NCBI GenBank assembly: GCA_964250755.1
Contig: CAXUHB010000017.1
Span: 10,319 to 74,318, forward strand
DNA length: 64,000 bases
Reading direction: 5' to 3'
Origin: DASWOJ01 sp964250755
GTDB taxonomy: Bacteria > Pseudomonadota > Alphaproteobacteria > Acetobacterales > Acetobacteraceae
In this document: piece after piece, positions 60,078-64,000 of the stretch
Numbering within the stretch: position 1 is the stretch's first letter
Layout of the letters: the number at the start of each line of letters is the position of its first letter
Position numbers and translations under genes: made by a program
Notes under the pieces: model-generated
Database searches by the model: none
Told to the model about the DNA's origin: nothing
What the model saw: the letters and a program-made list of their open reading frames with translations, nothing else

Positions 60078-60398
60078 CTACTTCTCGATCACGGCGCCGC
60101 TCGGGCGGGCGACGCGGACCTTGCGGCCATCGTCCAGCACCCGGAACCCGACGCGGGTCGGCTTGTTGGTCCCTGGATCAATCAGCGCCAGGTTGGAAAG
60201 GTGGATCGTCGCTTCGCGCTCGACGATCCCGCCCTGCTGGTTTGCGGCGCTCGGCTTGGTGTGGCGCTTGGCGATGTTCACGCCCTGCACCACTGCGCGG
60301 TCATCCTTCGGCAGCACCGTCAGAACCTCGCCGCGCTTGCCCTTGTCCGACCCGGTGATGACGACGACAGTGTCGCCCTTGCGGATGCGCGCAGCCAT
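60078..60398 (-). CDS. rplX: 50S ribosomal protein L24
   Basis: 106 residues from ATG 60398, overlapping the rplN stop (TGATG). KOW motif KGDTVVVITGSDKGKRGEVL; GVNIAKRHTKPSAANQQGGI. Assembly initiator of the 50S subunit. Confidence 0.97.
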   Translation of the reverse strand: MAARIRKGDTVVVITGSDKGKRGEVLTVLPKDDRAVVQGVNIAKRHTKPSAANQQGGIVEREATIHLSNLALIDPGTNKPTRVGFRVLDDGRKVRVARPSGAVIEK

Positions 60399-60766
60399 CA
60401 CAGCACCTCCGGCGCAAGTGAGATGATCTTGCCGAACTTCCGCGCCCGCAGCTCGCGTACCACAGGTCCGAAGATGCGGGTGCCGATCGGCTCCTGCGAC
60501 TTGTTGATCAACACGGCCGCGTTGCGGTCGAAGCGGATGATGCTGCCGTCGGGACGCTTCACCGGGAACGAGGTGCGGACGATGACGGCCTGATGCACGT
60601 CGCCCTTCTTCACCTTGCCGCGCGGGATCGCTTCCTTGATGGAAACGACGATCACGTCGCCGACCGACGCCGTCTTGCGCTTGGAGCCACCGAGCACCTT
60701 GATGCACTGCACGCGCCGGGCACCGGAGTTGTCGGCGACTTCGAGGTTGGATTCGACCTGGATCAT
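60398..60766 (-). CDS. rplN: 50S ribosomal protein L14
   Basis: 122 residues: MIQVESNLEVADNSGARRVQ, CIKVLGGSKRKTASVGDVIV, GTRIFGPVVRELRARKFGKI. Highly conserved subunit-interface protein. Confidence 0.98.
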   Translation of the reverse strand: MIQVESNLEVADNSGARRVQCIKVLGGSKRKTASVGDVIVVSIKEAIPRGKVKKGDVHQAVIVRTSFPVKRPDGSIIRFDRNAAVLINKSQEPIGTRIFGPVVRELRARKFGKIISLAPEVL

Positions 60767-60776
60767 CTAGCAGCCC

Positions 60777-61175
60777 CTATGCCTGCGCCTGCGGCGGGTG
60801 TGCCGGGGCTTCGCCTGACTGCATCGCGCTTGCCGGCATTTCCCCGGCTGGAGCCGCGTCCACCGGCATCGCGCCGGACTGCACGGACCTGGACCCGGCC
60901 TTGTAGGCGACCGTGAAGCCGCGCGGCGGCTCAACGAAGTGCCCGTTGCGCTCAACCAGCATCCAAGTCTTGCGCTTGCTGATCGGCCGGCACTCCTCGA
61001 TCCGCACGAGGTCACCCTCCTTGCAAACGTTCAACTCATCATGCGCCGCATACTTCTTCGACAGACGGATGAACTTCTTATAAAGCGGATGGATGACCCG
61101 GCGCTCGACGAGGACCGTAATGGTCTTGTCCATCTTGTCGCTGGTGACCCGTCCGGTGAGGACGCGCTTCGGCAT
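60777..61175 (-). CDS. rpsQ: 30S ribosomal protein S17 with long C-terminal extension
   Basis: 132 residues against about 80-90 in most bacteria. The S17 core (MPKRVLTGRVTSDKMDKTIT ... CKEGDLVRIEECRPISKRKT) ends near residue 80; residues about 86-132 are a low-complexity Ala/Met/Pro/Gln tail (GAMPVDAAPAGEMPASAMQS, GEAPAHPPQAQA). The tail is open-frame and in the same composition as the gene, so not a frameshift artefact on this evidence. Expected to project from the 30S surface. Confidence 0.95.
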   Translation of the reverse strand: MPKRVLTGRVTSDKMDKTITVLVERRVIHPLYKKFIRLSKKYAAHDELNVCKEGDLVRIEECRPISKRKTWMLVERNGHFVEPPRGFTVAYKAGSRSVQSGAMPVDAAPAGEMPASAMQSGEAPAHPPQAQA

Positions 61176-61187
61176 CGTCCCGGCTCC

Positions 61188-61409
61188 TTACTTGGTGGTT
61201 GCGGCAGCAGCGGCAGCGGCCCGCTTCTGCTGCGCCATGATCGTCTTCACGCGGGCGATGTCGCGCCGCACCTCGCGTACGCGGCCCGTGCCCTCGGTCT
61301 GGCCAGTCGCGCGCTGGAACCGCAAGTTGAACTGCTCCTTGCGGAGGTCCAGCAGCATGGTCCCGAGATTATCCGCGCCCTTGGCGCGTATGTCGGCAGG
61401 CTTGGTCAT
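61188..61409 (-). CDS. rpmC: 50S ribosomal protein L29
   Basis: 73 residues: MTKPADIRAKGADNLGTMLL, DLRKEQFNLRFQRATGQTEG, RVREVRRDIARVKTIMAQQK. Located at the peptide exit tunnel. Ends in an Ala-rich tail. Confidence 0.97.
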   Translation of the reverse strand: MTKPADIRAKGADNLGTMLLDLRKEQFNLRFQRATGQTEGTGRVREVRRDIARVKTIMAQQKRAAAAAAATTK

Positions 61410-61411
61410 GT

Positions 61412-61828
61412 CTAAGCTTCCCCGATCCGGGTCACGAACTTGGTGCGGATCGGCAGCTTGGCGGCACCCAACGTCAGGGCCTCACGCGCCAGCTCCGGCG
61501 AAACGCCGTCGATCTCGAACATGATGCGCCCAGGCTTGATGCGGCACACCCAGAACTCCGGGCTGCCCTTGCCGGACCCCATGCGGACTTCGGCCGGCTT
61601 CTGCGACACCGGCACATCCGGGAACATGCGTATCCACACGCGGCCCGCGCGCTTCATGGACCGGGTAATCGCACGCCGCGCCGCCTCGATCTGCCGGGCG
61701 GTGATCCGCTCCGGCTCCAACGCCTTCAGGCCGAAAGCGCCAAAGTTCAGCGCAGTGCCGGACTTGGCCAGTCCGTGTATGCGGCCCTTATGGGCCTTGC
61801 GGTACTTCGTCCGCTTGGGAGACATCAT
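61412..61828 (-). CDS. rplP: 50S ribosomal protein L16
   Basis: 138 residues; tandem ATGs at 61828 and 61825 (MMSPKRTKYRKAHKGRIHGL). RITARQIEAARRAITRSMKR, RVWIRMFPDVPVSQKPAEVR and GSGKGSPEFWVCRIKPGRIM are conserved. Binds near the A site. Confidence 0.98.
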   Translation of the reverse strand: MMSPKRTKYRKAHKGRIHGLAKSGTALNFGAFGLKALEPERITARQIEAARRAITRSMKRAGRVWIRMFPDVPVSQKPAEVRMGSGKGSPEFWVCRIKPGRIMFEIDGVSPELAREALTLGAAKLPIRTKFVTRIGEA

Positions 61829-61843
61829 GGTCTTGCGTCCTCG

Positions 61844-62521
61844 TTAGCGCTGCGGCGCCTGTTCGGCGGCGCGGCGGTCCTGGGCGGTGGGATCGTTGGT
61901 CAAGACCTCACCCTTGAAGATCCAGACCTTCACGCCGCAGGTGCCATAGGTGGTCTTGGCCGTGGCAACGCCGAAATCAATGTCCGCCCGCAATGTGTGC
62001 AGCGGCACCCGGCCCTCGCGATACCACTCGGTCCGCGCGATTTCCGCGCCGCCCAGGCGCCCACCGCAGTTGATCCGGATGCCCTGAGCGCCCAGGCGCA
62101 TCGCGGACTGGACCGCCCGCTTCATCGCCCGGCGGAACGCCACGCGGCGCTCCAATTGCTGAGCAATATTCTCGGCCACCAGGGTCGCGTCGATCTCCGG
62201 CTTGCGGATTTCGACGATGTTCAACGACACGTCCGCCTTCGCCATCTTGGCGAGGTCCTTGCGGAGCGTCTCGATGTCCTGGCCCTTCTTGCCGATGACG
62301 ACGCCGGGCCGCGCGGCGTAGATCGTCACACGCGGCTTCTTGGCCGGACGCTCGATAACCACGCGGGATACGCCGGCGCCGGACAGCTTGGCGCGCAGGT
62401 GGGTGCGGAGCTTCAAATCCTCCAGCAGCAGCTTGGAGTAGTCCGCGCCGGCATACCAGCGGCTGTCCCAGGTGCGGTTGATGCCGAGCCGCAGCCCGAT
62501 CGGATTGACCTTGTGACCCAT
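61844..62521 (-). CDS. rpsC: 30S ribosomal protein S3
   Basis: 225 residues from ATG 62521 (MGHKVNPIGLRLGINRTWDS). The KH domain includes RPGVVIGKKGQDIETLRKDL; C-terminal half QGIRINCGGRLGGAEIARTE, STEIN-like GRVPLHTLRADIDFG. Forms the mRNA entry with S4 and S5. One base after rplV. Confidence 0.98.
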   Translation of the reverse strand: MGHKVNPIGLRLGINRTWDSRWYAGADYSKLLLEDLKLRTHLRAKLSGAGVSRVVIERPAKKPRVTIYAARPGVVIGKKGQDIETLRKDLAKMAKADVSLNIVEIRKPEIDATLVAENIAQQLERRVAFRRAMKRAVQSAMRLGAQGIRINCGGRLGGAEIARTEWYREGRVPLHTLRADIDFGVATAKTTYGTCGVKVWIFKGEVLTNDPTAQDRRAAEQAPQR

Positions 62522-62522
62522 G

Positions 62523-62939
62523 CTAGGCCGCCTTCCGTTGCGCCGTGCCGCGATCCGGCTCCGGCAACTGCGCCTGCTCCGCCACCACGATCCGCAGGTG
62601 GCTGAACCACTTCTCGATGCGGGACGCACGGCCGCGGCCGCGGGCCATGAAGCGCCGCATCACGATGGACTTGCCCACTTCGGCCCGGGTGACCACCAGG
62701 CGGTCCACGTCGAGCTGGTGATTGTTCTCGGCGTTCGCAATCGCACTCTCCAAGGCCTTGCGGACCTGATGGGCGATGCGGCGCTTGCTGAACGTGAGGG
62801 TAGCCACGGCCTGGCTGGCGGGCTGGTTGCGGATCAATCCCGCAACCAGATTCAGCTTCTGCGGGCTGATGCGGATGTTCCGCACCACGCACTGCGCCTC
62901 CGTCTCGGACAGTGCGCGGGGTGTTTTGGGCTTGCTCAT
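62523..62939 (-). CDS. rplV: 50S ribosomal protein L22
   Basis: 138 residues: ISPQKLNLVAGLIRNQPASQ, LESAIANAENNHQLDVDRLV, FMARGRGRASRIEKWFSHLR with the tunnel hairpin. The C-terminus (QAQLPEPDRGTAQRKAA) is slightly extended. Confidence 0.98.
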   Translation of the reverse strand: MSKPKTPRALSETEAQCVVRNIRISPQKLNLVAGLIRNQPASQAVATLTFSKRRIAHQVRKALESAIANAENNHQLDVDRLVVTRAEVGKSIVMRRFMARGRGRASRIEKWFSHLRIVVAEQAQLPEPDRGTAQRKAA

Positions 62940-62942
62940 CGC

Positions 62943-63218
62943 TTACCTCCGCGCCTTTTTGTCGGACGAGTGGCCGGTGAAGGTCCGGGTCGGCGAGAAC
63001 TCGCCGAACTTGTGACCCACCATGTTCTCATTCACCTGCACGGGCAGGAACTTATGCCCGTTATAGACGCCAAACGTCAGACCAACGAACTGCGGCAGGA
63101 TCGTGCTGCGGCGCGACCAGATCTTGATAATCTCGTTGCGGCCGGACGCACGCGCGGCATCGGCCTTGCCCAGGAGGTATCCGTCAACAAACGGACCTTT
63201 CCATACGGAACGCGCCAT
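62943..63218 (-). CDS. rpsS: 30S ribosomal protein S19
   Basis: 91 residues from ATG 63218: MARSVWKGPFVDGYLLGKAD, IKIWSRRSTILPQFVGLTFG, VYNGHKFLPVQVNENMVGHK. The longer frame upstream is inside rplB and rejected. Confidence 0.98.
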   Translation of the reverse strand: MARSVWKGPFVDGYLLGKADAARASGRNEIIKIWSRRSTILPQFVGLTFGVYNGHKFLPVQVNENMVGHKFGEFSPTRTFTGHSSDKKARR

Positions 63219-63220
63219 AG

Positions 63221-64000
63221 TTAATGCTTCCCCTTCGGACGACGGCGAATGATGAGGTCGTCCGTGCGCTTGTTGTGCCGGGTCTTTGCGCCCTTGGTGG
63301 GCTTGCCCCAAGGCGTGACGGGATGACGTCCGCCGGATGTCCGGCCCTCGCCGCCGCCGTGCGGGTGATCCACCGGGTTCATCACAACGCCGCGGTTGTG
63401 CGGACGCCGGCCCAGCCAGCGGTTGCGCCCGGCCTTGCCGAGGCTCTGATTCTGGTTGTCCGGGTTGGACACGGCACCGATGCTTGCGAAGCACTCGGCG
63501 CGGATCACGCGAAGCTCACCTGACTGCAGCTTGACCTGGGCGTAGCCGGCGTCCTTGCCGACAAGCTGGGCATAGCACCCGGCAGCCCGGGCCATCTTCC
63601 CGCCGGCACCGAGCTTCATCTCCACATTGTGGATGATAGTCCCGACGGGGATGGCGGACATGGGCATGGCGTTGCCGGGCTTGATGTCCACCCGTGCGCC
63701 GGACACCACCTTGTCGCCTGCCTTGAGGCGTTGCGGGGCCAGGATGTAAGACAACTCACCATCGTCGTATTTGACCAGCGCAATGAAGGCGGAGCGGTTG
63801 GGGTCGTACTCCAACCTCTCGACCGTCGCGGCAAGGTCGTGCTTTCGGCGCTTGAAGTCCACGTAGCGGTAGCTCTGCTTATGCCCGCCGCCCCGGAAGA
63901 ACGAGGTCGTGCGTCCGTGGTTGTTGCGTCCGCCAGTCTTGTTCTTGCCCTCGGTCAGCGTCTTGACCGGCTTGCCCTTCCACAGCTCGCTGCGGTCGAT
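63221..64000 (-). CDS. rplB: 50S ribosomal protein L2 (partial)
   Basis: The frame is open to the window edge, so only the last 259 codons are seen, beginning IDRSELWKGKPVKTL. Conserved: KNKTGGRNNHGRTTSFFRGG, GAVSNPDNQNQSLGKAGRNR and the peptidyl-transferase-proximal VVMNPVDHPHGGGEGRTSGG. Two bases separate it from rpsS. The internal GTG at 63862 is not the start. Confidence 0.97.
   Translation of the reverse strand: MDRSELWKGKPVKTLTEGKNKTGGRNNHGRTTSFFRGGGHKQSYRYVDFKRRKHDLAATVERLEYDPNRSAFIALVKYDDGELSYILAPQRLKAGDKVVSGARVDIKPGNAMPMSAIPVGTIIHNVEMKLGAGGKMARAAGCYAQLVGKDAGYAQVKLQSGELRVIRAECFASIGAVSNPDNQNQSLGKAGRNRWLGRRPHNRGVVMNPVDHPHGGGEGRTSGGRHPVTPWGKPTKGAKTRHNKRTDDLIIRRRPKGKH

Overview
The window is chromosomal DNA of a high-GC alphaproteobacterium, most likely a member of the Acetobacteraceae (Rhodospirillales; Roseomonas/Acidiphilium-like). 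This rests on the very high third-position GC, a complete S10-spc-alpha ribosomal protein cluster, a maf - RNase G-like - yacG operon, short-form HisG, a phasin (a polyhydroxyalkanoate granule protein) and PEP-CTERM exported proteins. The genus is inference.

Layout. 1-4.8 kb: end of a sensor kinase, hisG-hisD, infA, and maf-RNase E/G-yacG, all on the + strand. 4.8-10.1 kb: accessory DNA with the 5' remnant of a plasmid-type relaxase, a large DUF2339 membrane protein, a Met-rich secreted protein and an uncharacterised two-gene helical-protein cassette of less GC-rich coding style. 10.2-13.4 kb: a GNAT protein, then glutathione S-transferase, phosphatase and glycosyltransferase. 13.8-19.9 kb: a long - strand run hldD, lgt, MidA-like methyltransferase, pgeF, a 24-codon micro-ORF, a lipoprotein and prs. 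19.9-25.4 kb: + strand ubiK-like, ybjN-like, proC, TetR-like, phasin, FAD oxidoreductase and ornithine cyclodeaminase-like genes. 25.4-26.5 kb: a decayed nucleotidyltransferase pair and a small hypothetical gene. 26.6-28.7 kb: murA and dcd. 28.7-32.9 kb: an AT-rich region, two PEP-CTERM proteins, tRNA-Thr(GGT) and a GT2 gene. 33-37.1 kb: MFS transporter, CoA-transferase, hydrolase and rpmB. 38.1-43.5 kb: a sugar/glycerophosphate-type ABC importer operon headed by a calcineurin-like phosphoesterase. 43.7-45.2 kb: a phospholipid-methyltransferase-like gene and a glyoxalase II-like gene. 45.5-51.6 kb: a branched-chain amino acid-type ABC importer with two tandem livK paralogs, livH, a livM-livG fusion and livF. 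51.8-64 kb: rplQ, rpoA, rpsK, rpsM, adk, secY and the spc/S10 genes up to a partial rplB, all on the - strand.

The most distinctive feature is a family of about 150-bp dispersed elements. Each is two inverted copies of a GC-rich hairpin arm (core CCCTCTCCC..GGGAGAGGG followed by a conserved GGGGTGAGGG) around a variable spacer, like the REPINs/BIMEs of other bacteria. I see eight paired copies plus single or degenerate arms. Most sit immediately beside gene ends. One arm supplies the stop codon of hisD and another that of yacG. One full element lies in frame inside the MidA-like methyltransferase gene and adds about 51 residues. A second palindromic family (CGTCATTGCGAGC...) lies between livH and livMG, and a third (CTAGAGCGTGATTGGTTCA...) near 30.4 kb. 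No transposase, integrase, CRISPR array or phage genes were seen.
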